Shown here: positions 6,084 to 12,882 of the stretch, piece by piece
Position numbering within the stretch: position 1 is the stretch's first letter
Layout: every line of letters begins with the position of its first letter
The notes under the pieces: generated by a model
What the model was told of the DNA's origin: nothing
The model's database searches: none
What the model saw: only the letters and a program-made list of their open reading frames with translations
Translations under genes and position numbers: made by a program
DNA from: Thiotrichaceae bacterium
GTDB taxonomy: Bacteria; Pseudomonadota; Gammaproteobacteria; Thiotrichales; Thiotrichaceae
Length of the DNA: 13,759 nt
Reading direction: 5' to 3'
Assembly: GCA_026992705.1 (NCBI GenBank)
Contig: JALWYT010000262.1
Coordinates: 1-13,759 of the forward strand

Positions 6084-6102
6084 AACTTTCTTATATAAAG
6101 TT
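6084..6102. promoter_or_regulatory. Candidate CbbR operator dyad 1
   Basis: AACTTT-N7-AAAGTT in the divergent cbbR-cbbL region, centre near 6093. The spacer begins CTTATAT, which recurs in dyad 2. LysR-type regulators bind short interrupted dyads of this size; assignment to CbbR is inferred from position. Confidence 0.5.
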
Positions 6103-6118
6103 AGTATTAATTTTAGTG

Positions 6119-6137
6119 TTACTTATATAGAAAGTAA
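6119..6137. promoter_or_regulatory. Candidate CbbR operator dyad 2
   Basis: TTACTT-N7-AAGTAA, a perfect interrupted dyad with centre near 6128, 35 bases from dyad 1 and sharing CTTATATA with it (6090-6097 and 6122-6129, 32 bases or about three helical turns apart). Paired sites on one helical face fit the recognition-site plus activation-site scheme of LysR regulators. The cbbL promoter hexamers themselves are not obvious. Confidence 0.5.
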
Positions 6138-6238
6138 TGCAGACTACTCACCATTGTTAATCGACTAATAAATAAGATTCATTATTCGTTTAGCTGATTG
6201 ACTTTTTTAACTCACATTAATTTATAAAGGATCGACAT

Positions 6239-7657
6239 ATGGCAAAGCAATATGATGCGGGCGTGAAAGAATACCGCGAAACATATTGGATGCCAGAATA
6301 TACCCCAAAAGAGACAGATATTCTGGCATGTTTTAAAGTAACTCCACAAGATGGAGTGCCACGTGAGGAAGTTGCTGCCGCAGTTGCAGCGGAATCTTCT
6401 ACGGGCACTTGGACAACAGTCTGGACTGACTTGTTAACTGACCTTGATTACTATAAAGGTCGTGCCTATGCAATTGAAGATGTCCCTGGAGATGACACTT
6501 GTTTCTATGCGTTCATTGCTTATCCTATCGACCTATTTGAAGAAGGCTCTGTTGTCAATGTGATGACTTCATTGGTTGGTAACGTATTTGGCTTTAAAGC
6601 GTTACGGGCACTACGTTTAGAAGATATACGTTTCCCACTTGCCTACGTAATGACTTGTAATGGACCACCACAGGGTATCCAAGTTGAGCGTGATATATTA
6701 AATAAATATGGTCGTCCACTGTTAGGTTGTACAATTAAGCCAAAGCTTGGACTTTCTGCTAAAAACTACGGGCGTGCTTGCTATGAAGGTTTACGTGGAG
6801 GTCTTGACTTTACCAAGGATGATGAAAACGTAAACTCACAACCATTTATGCGTTGGAAGCACCGTTTTGATTTTGTTATGGAGGCTATTCAAAAAGCGGA
6901 AGCAGAAACGGGTGAGCGTAAAGGTCATTACTTAAACGTAACGGCACCGACAGCAGACGAAATGATGAAGCGTGCTGAATATGCAAAAGAAATTGGGGCT
7001 CCAATTATTATGCACGATTACCTCACAGGTGGTTGGGCTGCAAATACTCAGCTTGCACAATGGTGTCAAGATAATGGTATGTTATTGCATATTCACCGTG
7101 CAATGCACGCGGTACTTGACCGTAATCCTCATCACGGCATTCACTTCCGTGTATTGACTAAGATTTTACGTCTCTCTGGTGGTGACCATCTTCATTCTGG
7201 TACGGTTGTTGGTAAATTGGAAGGTGACCGTGATGCAACATTAGGCTGGATCGACATTATGCGTGACTCTTATATCAAAGAAGATCGTTCACGTGGTATT
7301 TTCTTCGATCAAGACTGGGGAGCAATGCCAGGTGTATTACCTGTCGCATCAGGCGGTATCCATGTCTGGCATATGCCTGCATTAGTTAGTATCTTTGGTG
7401 ATGATTCTGTACTTCAATTTGGTGGTGGAACATTAGGTCACCCATGGGGTAACGCAGCAGGTGCAGCAGCTAACCGTGTTGCAGTTGAAGCTTGTGTTGA
7501 AGCACGTAACCAAGGTCGTGAGCTTGAAAAAGAAGGTAAAGATATTCTTACTTCTGCAGCCAAGCATAGCCCTGAACTAGCAGCAGCGATGGAAACTTGG
7601 AAAGAAATAAAGTTTGAATTTGATACTGTTGACAAGTTAGACGTTGCTCACAAGTAA
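6239..7657 (+). CDS. cbbL: RuBisCO large subunit, Form IA
   Basis: A 472-residue ribulose-1,5-bisphosphate carboxylase/oxygenase large chain, the CO2-fixing enzyme of the Calvin cycle, forming L8S8 with CbbS in the cytoplasm. All key residues are present, eight positions lower than in spinach numbering: Lys167 in KPKLG, carbamylated Lys193 with Asp195/Glu196 in the KDDE metal site, His286/Arg287 in HIHRAMH, and loop-6 Lys326 in GTVVGKLEGD. The N-terminus (MAKQYDAGVKEYRETYW) is typical of proteobacterial Form IA. AAAGGA at 6226-6231 lies 7 bases before the ATG. It is the first gene of a five-gene operon without carboxysome genes; the following cbbQ/cbbO point to the IAq subtype. Regulation by the divergent CbbR is expected. 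A stem-loop separates it from cbbS. Confidence 0.98.
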   Translation: MAKQYDAGVKEYRETYWMPEYTPKETDILACFKVTPQDGVPREEVAAAVAAESSTGTWTTVWTDLLTDLDYYKGRAYAIEDVPGDDTCFYAFIAYPIDLFEEGSVVNVMTSLVGNVFGFKALRALRLEDIRFPLAYVMTCNGPPQGIQVERDILNKYGRPLLGCTIKPKLGLSAKNYGRACYEGLRGGLDFTKDDENVNSQPFMRWKHRFDFVMEAIQKAEAETGERKGHYLNVTAPTADEMMKRAEYAKEIGAPIIMHDYLTGGWAANTQLAQWCQDNGMLLHIHRAMHAVLDRNPHHGIHFRVLTKILRLSGGDHLHSGTVVGKLEGDRDATLGWIDIMRDSYIKEDRSRGIFFDQDWGAMPGVLPVASGGIHVWHMPALVSIFGDDSVLQFGGGTLGHPWGNAAGAAANRVAVEACVEARNQGRELEKEGKDILTSAAKHSPELAAAMETWKEIKFEFDTVDKLDVAHK

Positions 7658-7676
7658 CAAAATGTATCAAAACTTT

Positions 7677-7722
7677 ACTCATTATCATCGCATCGTTAAT
7701 TTTTTATGCTGTGATAATGAGT
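7677..7722 (+). other. Strong stem-loop in the cbbL-cbbS gap
   Basis: ACTCATTATCA (7677-7687) pairs perfectly with TGATAATGAGT (7712-7722), 11 bp. Inside, after a G-U pair and one mismatch, GCAT (7690-7693) pairs with ATGC (7706-7709), leaving a 12-base apex. No U-tract follows the 3' arm, so it should not terminate efficiently. A role in mRNA stability or processing of the cbbL message is inferred. Confidence 0.7.
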
Positions 7723-7765
7723 TTAAAGGCTTTAATACCAAATTAATATTTATTGGAGAAAAATA

Positions 7766-8122
7766 ATGAGTGACGTGCAAGATTATGCATCAAGCCTAGG
7801 TAATGCAGAAAGTCGTAAATTCGAGACTTTCTCCTATCTACCTGCTCTATCTGAAGAGCAGACGCGTACTCAAGTTGAGTATATTTTAAGTAAAGGCTGG
7901 AATCCTGTAATTGAACATACAGAGCCAGAACATGCTAATAGTCATTATTGGTATATGTGGAAGCTACCTATGTTCGGTGAAACGGATGTTGACGTAGTAT
8001 TGAAGGAAGTGGAAGCATGTAAAGCAGCTCATCCTAATAATCATATTCGTCTATTAGGTTTAGATAACTTTGCACAGTGTGCAGGGGCTGCCATGGTTAT
8101 TCATCGCGGTCAAAGCGTATAA
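7766..8122 (+). CDS. cbbS: RuBisCO small subunit, Form IA
   Basis: A 118-residue small chain that caps the L8 core of RuBisCO. Family landmarks are RKFETFSYLP (about 17-26), the GWNPVIEH strand, YWYMWKLPMFGE (61-72), the EVEACKAAHPNNHIRL region and the GLDNFAQC / MVIHRG end. Between the usual N-terminal DYxxSL and the xFETFSYLP block it has a short insertion (GNAESR) compared with carboxysomal Form IAc small subunits; such an insertion is characteristic of IAq enzymes, which agrees with the cbbQ/cbbO genes downstream and absence of shell genes. GGAG at 7755-7758 is 7 bases before the ATG. It is flanked on both sides by intergenic stem-loops, which may protect its message. Confidence 0.97.
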   Translation: MSDVQDYASSLGNAESRKFETFSYLPALSEEQTRTQVEYILSKGWNPVIEHTEPEHANSHYWYMWKLPMFGETDVDVVLKEVEACKAAHPNNHIRLLGLDNFAQCAGAAMVIHRGQSV

Positions 8123-8128
8123 TAATCT

Positions 8129-8175
8129 TTCCCCAATCATCATTATCGTATTTAGCCATTTAGGTGATTGGGGAG
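8129..8175 (+). other. Strong stem-loop between cbbS and orf103
   Basis: CCCCAATCA (8131-8139) pairs with TGATTGGGG (8165-8173), a perfect 9-bp GC-containing stem extendable on both sides by A-U, G-U and C-G pairs to about 12-13 bp, with a loop near 21 bases. It is followed by AGTAAAAAAC, not a U-tract, so it is more likely a 3'-protective or attenuating structure than an intrinsic terminator. It could lower expression of orf103-cbbQ-cbbO relative to cbbLS. Confidence 0.7.
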
Positions 8176-8185
8176 TAAAAAACTT

Positions 8186-8191
8186 AAGGGA
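8186..8191 (+). promoter_or_regulatory. Shine-Dalgarno deciding the start of orf103
   Basis: AAGGGA lies 6 bases before the ATG at 8198. This argues for the start MAKPDRY rather than the in-frame TTG at 8168 (which falls inside the stem-loop) or the ATG at 8192 (only one base from the site). Confidence 0.75.
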
Positions 8192-8197
8192 ATGTAT

Positions 8198-8509
8198 ATG
8201 GCAAAACCAGATCGTTACGTTGGTATAGATAATGATATCAACGGTGGCATGACAAGTATTGGAAAAATTATTCGTGATGCGAAGGTATTTGGTTTAATTT
8301 CTGATCAAGAAACCTGTGAAGGTTGGAATTTGGCAGGTATTGATGCCTTATTACAAAAAGTTAATAACGAATGGGATAAATACGGCTGTTTAGTCAGCCA
8401 TTTACCACCTGATTTAGCAGAAAGACATAAACGTATTCATCAAGAAGCCTTTGAAAAAGCAAAAGCTGCAGGATGGTCAGGTGAAGATGAAGTTTTTGGT
8501 GAAGAATAA
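8198..8509 (+). CDS. Uncharacterised protein encoded between RuBisCO small subunit and CbbQ (103 aa)
   Basis: A small soluble protein I cannot assign to a named family. From the ATG at 8198 it has 103 residues: MAKPDRYVGIDNDINGGM, a central helix SIGKIIRDAKVFGLI (about 20-34), the segment CEGWNLAGIDALLQKVNNEW (40-59), YGCLVSHLPPDLAERHKRIH (62-81) and an acidic helical tail ending GEDEVFGEE. Cys40 and Cys64, Trp42, Trp59 and several His are candidate conserved positions. No signal peptide or membrane segment is present. Its position in the same transcript as cbbL, cbbS, cbbQ and cbbO argues for a role with RuBisCO: an assembly factor, a CbbQO partner, or a regulator. It does not resemble RbcX, Raf1 or acRAF as far as I can judge. 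Gene reality is well supported; function is inference from context. Confidence 0.8.
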   Translation: MAKPDRYVGIDNDINGGMTSIGKIIRDAKVFGLISDQETCEGWNLAGIDALLQKVNNEWDKYGCLVSHLPPDLAERHKRIHQEAFEKAKAAGWSGEDEVFGEE

Positions 8510-8711
8510 ATACATTTAGAGATTCTTCATAATTGTTTTTAGGCTAATCCCTTAGAATAATTATCAAGATTTTCTGAACAATATAATAAAGTGCACCCAA
8601 ACTTTTAGCTTTTCAATCACTTATTGTCGGCAGGGTTACTTCTATTAACTTTTTAAATTCAATTAATTAGTAATTAATAGAAATACCTATTAAATATTAT
8701 GGAATAGCATT
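8510..8711 (+). other. Intergenic spacer between orf103 and cbbQ
   Basis: A 202-base AT-rich spacer without a credible frame, unusually long for the inside of an operon. It contains a 17-base AT-only odd palindrome, ATTAATTA-G-TAATTAAT, at 8662-8678. No convincing sigma70 pair or GC-rich terminator hairpin is seen, so it is unclear whether cbbQO has its own promoter. Confidence 0.4.
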
Positions 8712-9527
8712 ATGTCTGATTTAATCATAGATCCACAACAATACATTATTAAAGATGAGCCCTTCTATGAAGAAGTGAATCAAGAAATTGCTCTTTATGA
8801 GTCGGCATACAGTGTCCGTATGCCAATGATGTTAAAAGGACCAACAGGTTGTGGTAAATCACGCTTTGTTGAATATATGGCGTGGAAATTACAAAAGCCA
8901 TTGATTACCGTTGCCTGTAATGAAGATATGACAGCATCAGACTTAGTAGGGCGCTTCCTCCTTGATAAAGATGGTACAAAATGGCAAGACGGTCCACTAA
9001 CAACAGCAGCTAGAATTGGAGCTATTTGTTACCTTGATGAGGTTGTTGAAGCGAGACAAGATACGACAGTTGTTATTCATCCATTGACTGATCATCGTCG
9101 CACACTGCCTTTAGATAAAAAAGGAGAATTAGTTGAAGCTCACCCTGATTTTCAATTAGTTATTTCTTATAACCCAGGTTATCAAAGCCTAATGAAAGAC
9201 CTAAAGCAATCAACTAAACAACGTTTTGGTGGACTTGACTTTGATTATCCAGAAAAAACTTTAGAAGTTTCAATTGTTGCTAAAGAAGCAGGTATTGATA
9301 CTAATATTGCTGAAAAATTAGTGCAAATTGCTCACCGAGCCCGTAATTTAAAAGGTCATGGTCTGGATGAAGGTATTTCAACACGGCTACTCGTTTATGC
9401 AGCACAACTAATTAGAAATGGAGTATCTCCAGAGATTGCTTGTAGTATGACGATGGTTACACCGCTAACTGATGATCCTGATATGCGTGACACACTAAAT
9501 GCTGCAGTACAAACCTTCTTTGGTTAA
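8712..9527 (+). CDS. cbbQ: RuBisCO activase ATPase CbbQ (MoxR-type AAA+)
   Basis: A 271-residue AAA+ ATPase of the MoxR group, normal length for CbbQ. Walker A is GPTGCGKS (43-50), Walker B CYLDE (106-110), sensor-1 Asn in ISYNPGYQ (151-158), and the second-region Arg in GISTRLL (221-227). CbbQ forms hexamers that, together with one CbbO, use ATP to remodel RuBisCO active sites blocked by inhibitory sugar phosphates. The sequence around 108-135 (DEVVEARQD then HPLTDHRRTLP) is typical of CbbQ and NorQ; the position after cbbLS selects CbbQ. GGA at 8701-8703 is 8 bases before the ATG. It lies 202 bases after orf103 and 112 bases before cbbO. Confidence 0.95.
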   Translation: MSDLIIDPQQYIIKDEPFYEEVNQEIALYESAYSVRMPMMLKGPTGCGKSRFVEYMAWKLQKPLITVACNEDMTASDLVGRFLLDKDGTKWQDGPLTTAARIGAICYLDEVVEARQDTTVVIHPLTDHRRTLPLDKKGELVEAHPDFQLVISYNPGYQSLMKDLKQSTKQRFGGLDFDYPEKTLEVSIVAKEAGIDTNIAEKLVQIAHRARNLKGHGLDEGISTRLLVYAAQLIRNGVSPEIACSMTMVTPLTDDPDMRDTLNAAVQTFFG

Positions 9528-9565
9528 ATGTACTTTTTTATATTGGTATCTTATCAGTATCGTTG

Positions 9566-9580
9566 AGCTTAATAAAAGCT
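9566..9580 (+). repeat. Small hairpin, second copy of the 15-base sequence at 1151-1165
   Basis: AGCTT-AATAA-AAGCT in the cbbQ-cbbO gap, just before the larger stem-loop. It is identical over 15 bases to the copy past tauE. Possible shared 3'-end element or chance. Confidence 0.3.
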
Positions 9581-9586
9581 AAATCA

Positions 9587-9611
9587 CATAATTGTATAAA
9601 AGACAATTATG
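9587..9611 (+). other. Stem-loop between cbbQ and cbbO
   Basis: CATAATTGT (9587-9595) and ACAATTATG (9603-9611) form a perfect 9-bp stem with a 7-base loop, ending 28 bases before the cbbO start. No U-tract follows. With the hairpins after cbbL and cbbS it makes three stem-loops in the four gaps of this operon. Confidence 0.6.
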
Positions 9612-9639
9612 AGTAATCATTAATTCACGGAAGCAATAG

Positions 9640-11994
9640 ATGAGTATTCAACTAGAAGACTATACAGAGTTTCTGGAAAAAGCAGCCCCAGAAGTAAAAG
9701 ATGTACTCGATGCTAGCTTTCACGAGGCAGCACGTATTATGTCACCAGCTGGCTTGTCGGATTATATGGATGGTGCTAAAGCATTGACTAACTTAGGTCG
9801 CGGTAGTGAGCTTGTTATTACCTATCTTGAAGAAATCCCATTAGTCGTTAAAGAGTGTGGTGAAGACATTATTCCTGATATTGTCAGTGCTGCAATGAAA
9901 CTATCATCAATGACATCTGGTGAAGTAATTAGCCTATTACTTGCCAGTTTACCTGCAGCTGCTCGTCGTCTAGGTGATGCTTCGCTAGTGCGTGGTTACC
10001 TTACATTAATTCATCAGTTAGCTTCTACTGCCGCCCGTGGTTTACGTCCAATGTTAAACCATGTTGATGAATTATTATCAAAATTAACTTTGAGTGGTTT
10101 ACGTCGTTGGGCAAACTTTGGTGCACAAGCTTATCGCCGAGACTTTAATAATCTTACTGCTTATTTTAATTTAGAATCTCAAGATAGCCGAGCAATGCTT
10201 GAGAAAGAACGACGAGGGATTTTATTTGTCAAAGTACAACGTAAACTAAATTTCTACCTACGTGCATTATGGGGACGAGATTTTTTCTTACGTCCAACAG
10301 GAGCAGACTTTGCAGATTTTCGACCTTATGTGGAAAATCACATTCTATTTATGCCTGATGCTGTTGATGATATTGGACCAGAAGATAATCGAATATCGGG
10401 TTTAGAACTATATCGAGCAACTGCAGCTCATATGGCTGCACATCTTTGTTATTCTAAATCAGCGATTTCAGGGGAAGAGCTTAGTCCTGCTCAAATGTTT
10501 TTTATTGGCTTACTTGAAGATGCACGGGTTGAATATAAAGCAGCTCAAGATTTTCCTGGCCTAAAAAAGCTGTGGTATTCATTAATTAATATTGACTTTG
10601 AGGAGCCTATTGAGCATGAAACAGTGGCTGTATTAGAACACTTAGCATTGATGCTTCTGGATAAATCTGTTACATCTAATGATACAGAATTAAATGCTTT
10701 TGCTAAAAAATTTCATGAGCAAATCGAATTTAATCAAGATAATAATCACTTCTCATGGCTGATGGGTATCGAGTTATTTAATCTATTCAGTACTCGTCGT
10801 GCAATTCCTAGCTTGCGTATTTTAGAGCGACATCGTATTCCCTATCGAGATGACAATCGTATTGTCTGGAAGTTTGCTGAATTTGATTGGGATGTTGGCT
10901 TTGAATATGTTGCAGCTAGTCAACGACAAGTTAGAAAATATGTTAGTGCCATCGAAATGGCAAATGAAGTCGATTGTGAACTTGCAGGAGATGATGCTCA
11001 GGAAATTTGGGTATGTGAGACAAATTTCCGTCCCTATGAAGATGATTTAACCGATGAGCAAGTAAGCTTTAATGATATGTGGGGTAAAGAACCTATATCT
11101 GATCCATTTCACTACCAAGAATGGGACTATCAAATTCAATTACATCGTCCAGACTGGGTCACCGTTTTTGAACGCCGTCAAACTAAAGGTGATCCTGAGT
11201 TAATTGACAACATCTTGCTTGAGCATAAACCAATTGCTCATCGTATCCGTCAAATTATTGATTTATTGACTCCTGAAGGTGTACAACGTCAACGTGGCAT
11301 GGAAGATGGTGATGAAATTGACATTAATGCTGCAGTAGATGCCATGATCGCAATTCGTATGGGGGAACAACCTAGCCCACGTATTACCATGCGTAATGTA
11401 CTCAAAATGCGTGATTTAGCTGTTATTGTATTATTAGATTTATCTGAATCAACTAATGAAAAAATGGATGGTTCAGAAAAAACGGTACTTGAATTAACAC
11501 GAGAAGCGGCAACATTAGTTGCTACAGCGATTGAAGGTATTGGCGATCCCTTTGCAATACATGGCTTTGCTTCCGATGGTCGTCATGATGTGCAATATTA
11601 CCGTTTTAAGGACTTTAATCAGCACTTTGATGATGAAGTTAAGTCTCGGTTAGCAGGCATGTCTGGTGGTTTATCTACTCGTATGGGAGCAGCACTTCGA
11701 CATGCTAGCCATCATTTAATGAAACAGCCTGAAAAACGTAAATTAATTTTACTAGTTACGGATGGTGAACCTGCTGATATTGATGAACGGGATCCACAGC
11801 ATTTACGCCATGATACTAAAAAAGCTGTCGAGGAGTTGTATAGCAATGGTGTCCTCACCTATTGCTTAACACTTGATCCACATGCTGATAGCTATGTAAA
11901 ACGTATCTTTGGTGAAAATAACTATACGATTATTGATCATGTAGATCGCCTTCCCGAACAACTACCTACATTATTTGCAAGCTTAACAAAATAA
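9640..11994 (+). CDS. cbbO: RuBisCO activase adaptor CbbO (von Willebrand factor A domain protein)
   Basis: A 784-residue partner of CbbQ, normal length for CbbO. The N-terminal two thirds are helical; the middle carries the CbbO/NorD-family stretch ATAAHMAAHLCYSK (261-274, with His264 and His268) and LLEDARVEYKA (291-301). The C-terminal von Willebrand A domain (about 592-784) has an intact metal-ion-dependent adhesion site: DLSES (Asp600, Ser602, Ser604), Thr680 in GGLSTRMG, and Asp708 in LLVTDGEP. In known systems this domain docks on the RuBisCO large subunit while CbbO sits on the CbbQ hexamer, directing the ATPase to inhibited enzyme. GGAAG at 9629-9633 precedes the ATG by 6 bases. It is the last gene of the operon; a strong terminator follows 14 bases after the stop. 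Confidence 0.95.
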   Translation: MSIQLEDYTEFLEKAAPEVKDVLDASFHEAARIMSPAGLSDYMDGAKALTNLGRGSELVITYLEEIPLVVKECGEDIIPDIVSAAMKLSSMTSGEVISLLLASLPAAARRLGDASLVRGYLTLIHQLASTAARGLRPMLNHVDELLSKLTLSGLRRWANFGAQAYRRDFNNLTAYFNLESQDSRAMLEKERRGILFVKVQRKLNFYLRALWGRDFFLRPTGADFADFRPYVENHILFMPDAVDDIGPEDNRISGLELYRATAAHMAAHLCYSKSAISGEELSPAQMFFIGLLEDARVEYKAAQDFPGLKKLWYSLINIDFEEPIEHETVAVLEHLALMLLDKSVTSNDTELNAFAKKFHEQIEFNQDNNHFSWLMGIELFNLFSTRRAIPSLRILERHRIPYRDDNRIVWKFAEFDWDVGFEYVAASQRQVRKYVSAIEMANEVDCELAGDDAQEIWVCETNFRPYEDDLTDEQVSFNDMWGKEPISDPFHYQEWDYQIQLHRPDWVTVFERRQTKGDPELIDNILLEHKPIAHRIRQIIDLLTPEGVQRQRGMEDGDEIDINAAVDAMIAIRMGEQPSPRITMRNVLKMRDLAVIVLLDLSESTNEKMDGSEKTVLELTREAATLVATAIEGIGDPFAIHGFASDGRHDVQYYRFKDFNQHFDDEVKSRLAGMSGGLSTRMGAALRHASHHLMKQPEKRKLILLVTDGEPADIDERDPQHLRHDTKKAVEELYSNGVLTYCLTLDPHADSYVKRIFGENNYTIIDHVDRLPEQLPTLFASLTK

Positions 11995-12008
11995 TCTCAC
12001 TCCCTTGT

Positions 12009-12041
12009 GCAGATAAGAACAAGTCTTATCTGCATTTTTTT
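12009..12041 (+). terminator. Rho-independent terminator of the cbb operon
   Basis: GCAGATAAGA (12009-12018) and TCTTATCTGC (12024-12033) form a perfect 10-bp stem with a 5-base loop, followed by A and seven Ts (12035-12041). The T-tract overlaps the stop codon of the convergent nadC (12040-12042), so the structure lies directly at the junction of two convergent transcripts. On the minus strand no U-tract follows it. Confidence 0.93.
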
Positions 12042-12882
12042 AAAACCTTAACGATAAATCCACTGCCTGAATATTCTTGGTAATATCACCCACCGATATA
12101 TAGTCCACACCTGTTTCAGCAATACTTTTGATGGTTTCTAGGGTAACGCCGCCTGAGGCTTCTAGCTTGATATTGCCGTTGTTTTGTTTTACAGCTGTTC
12201 GCATGTCCTCTAGTTTAAAGTTATCTAGCATAATAATATCCGCCTTAGCGGCGACAGCTTCATTGAATTCGTGTAGATTTTCTGTTTCAACTTCAACTTT
12301 TAGCTCAGGGTATAGCTCTCTGGCTTTTTGTACGGCTGCGGCAATGGAACCTGCTGCTATAATATGATTTTCTTTGATTAATACCATATCGTATAAGCCA
12401 ATGCGATGGTTCTTCCCGCCACCACAACAGACCGCATATTTTTGAGCTAGGCGTAAATTTGGCAGGGTTTTGCGAGTGTCTAGTACCTTGGTTCTTGTGC
12501 CGGCAATGGCTTGCACATATTGATTAGTTTGTGTTGCTGTTGCGGAAAGTGTTTGCAGAAAATTTAAGGCAGCCCGCTCTGCACTGAGAATTGACTTGGC
12601 TTTGCCGCTAATTTGGCACAGGCTTGTATTGGCTTCTACAGGGTCGCCATCGCTAACTTTCCAGTTGAGTTTTACACTCGGGTCAATCTGTTGAAAGACT
12701 TCATTAACCCAAGGGATGCCCGCAATAACCGCTTTGTCTCGGCTAATGAGTTCCGCCTTTGCTTGCGTCTTGTCTGCGATTAGACTGGCGGTAACATCGC
12801 CTGTTTTAACATCTTCATCAATGGCTTGTTTAACGGTATAAGAAATATTATCAGGGATTTTCAATTTCATATTATTGTCCAT
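12040..12882 (-). CDS. nadC: Nicotinate-nucleotide pyrophosphorylase (carboxylating), quinolinate phosphoribosyltransferase
   Basis: A 280-residue enzyme that converts quinolinate and PRPP to nicotinate mononucleotide, CO2 and PPi in de novo NAD synthesis. The N-terminal domain includes ALAED-like AIDEDVKTGDVTASL (20-34) and SAERAALNFLQ (100-110, with Arg103); the barrel carries the signature DTRKTLPNLR (135-144), HR at 159-160, LIKENH (168-173), VEVET at 196-200, IMLDNF (217-222), EASGG (241-245) and ISVGDIT at the end. Length is normal. The ATG at 12882 lies inside the upstream TRAP permease gene (11-base overlap); an internal ATG at 12870, one base after that gene's stop, is equally plausible because neither has a strong ribosome site. 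Either way translation is likely coupled to the permease. It converges on the cbb operon terminator. Confidence 0.95.
   Translation of the reverse strand: MDNNMKLKIPDNISYTVKQAIDEDVKTGDVTASLIADKTQAKAELISRDKAVIAGIPWVNEVFQQIDPSVKLNWKVSDGDPVEANTSLCQISGKAKSILSAERAALNFLQTLSATATQTNQYVQAIAGTRTKVLDTRKTLPNLRLAQKYAVCCGGGKNHRIGLYDMVLIKENHIIAAGSIAAAVQKARELYPELKVEVETENLHEFNEAVAAKADIIMLDNFKLEDMRTAVKQNNGNIKLEASGGVTLETIKSIAETGVDYISVGDITKNIQAVDLSLRF

Noticed and set aside
6198..6226. TTGACT-N17-TTTATA as the cbbL promoter
   Set aside because: Although it is the best hexamer pair in the gap, transcription would start about six bases before the ATG and lose the Shine-Dalgarno at 6226-6231.
8168..8197. Earlier in-frame TTG start (and ATG at 8192) for the gene between cbbS and cbbQ
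   Set aside because: The TTG lies inside the stem-loop and has no ribosome site; AAGGGA at 8186-8191 is correctly spaced only for the ATG at 8198.
8662..8678. 17-base AT palindrome as a regulator site for cbbQ
   Set aside because: It contains only A and T apart from the centre; such symmetry is expected by chance in this AT-rich spacer and nothing else supports it.
12128..12367. Open frame of 79 codons on the plus strand
   Set aside because: It is antisense to nadC, with no ribosome site and a low-complexity Ser/Ala product.
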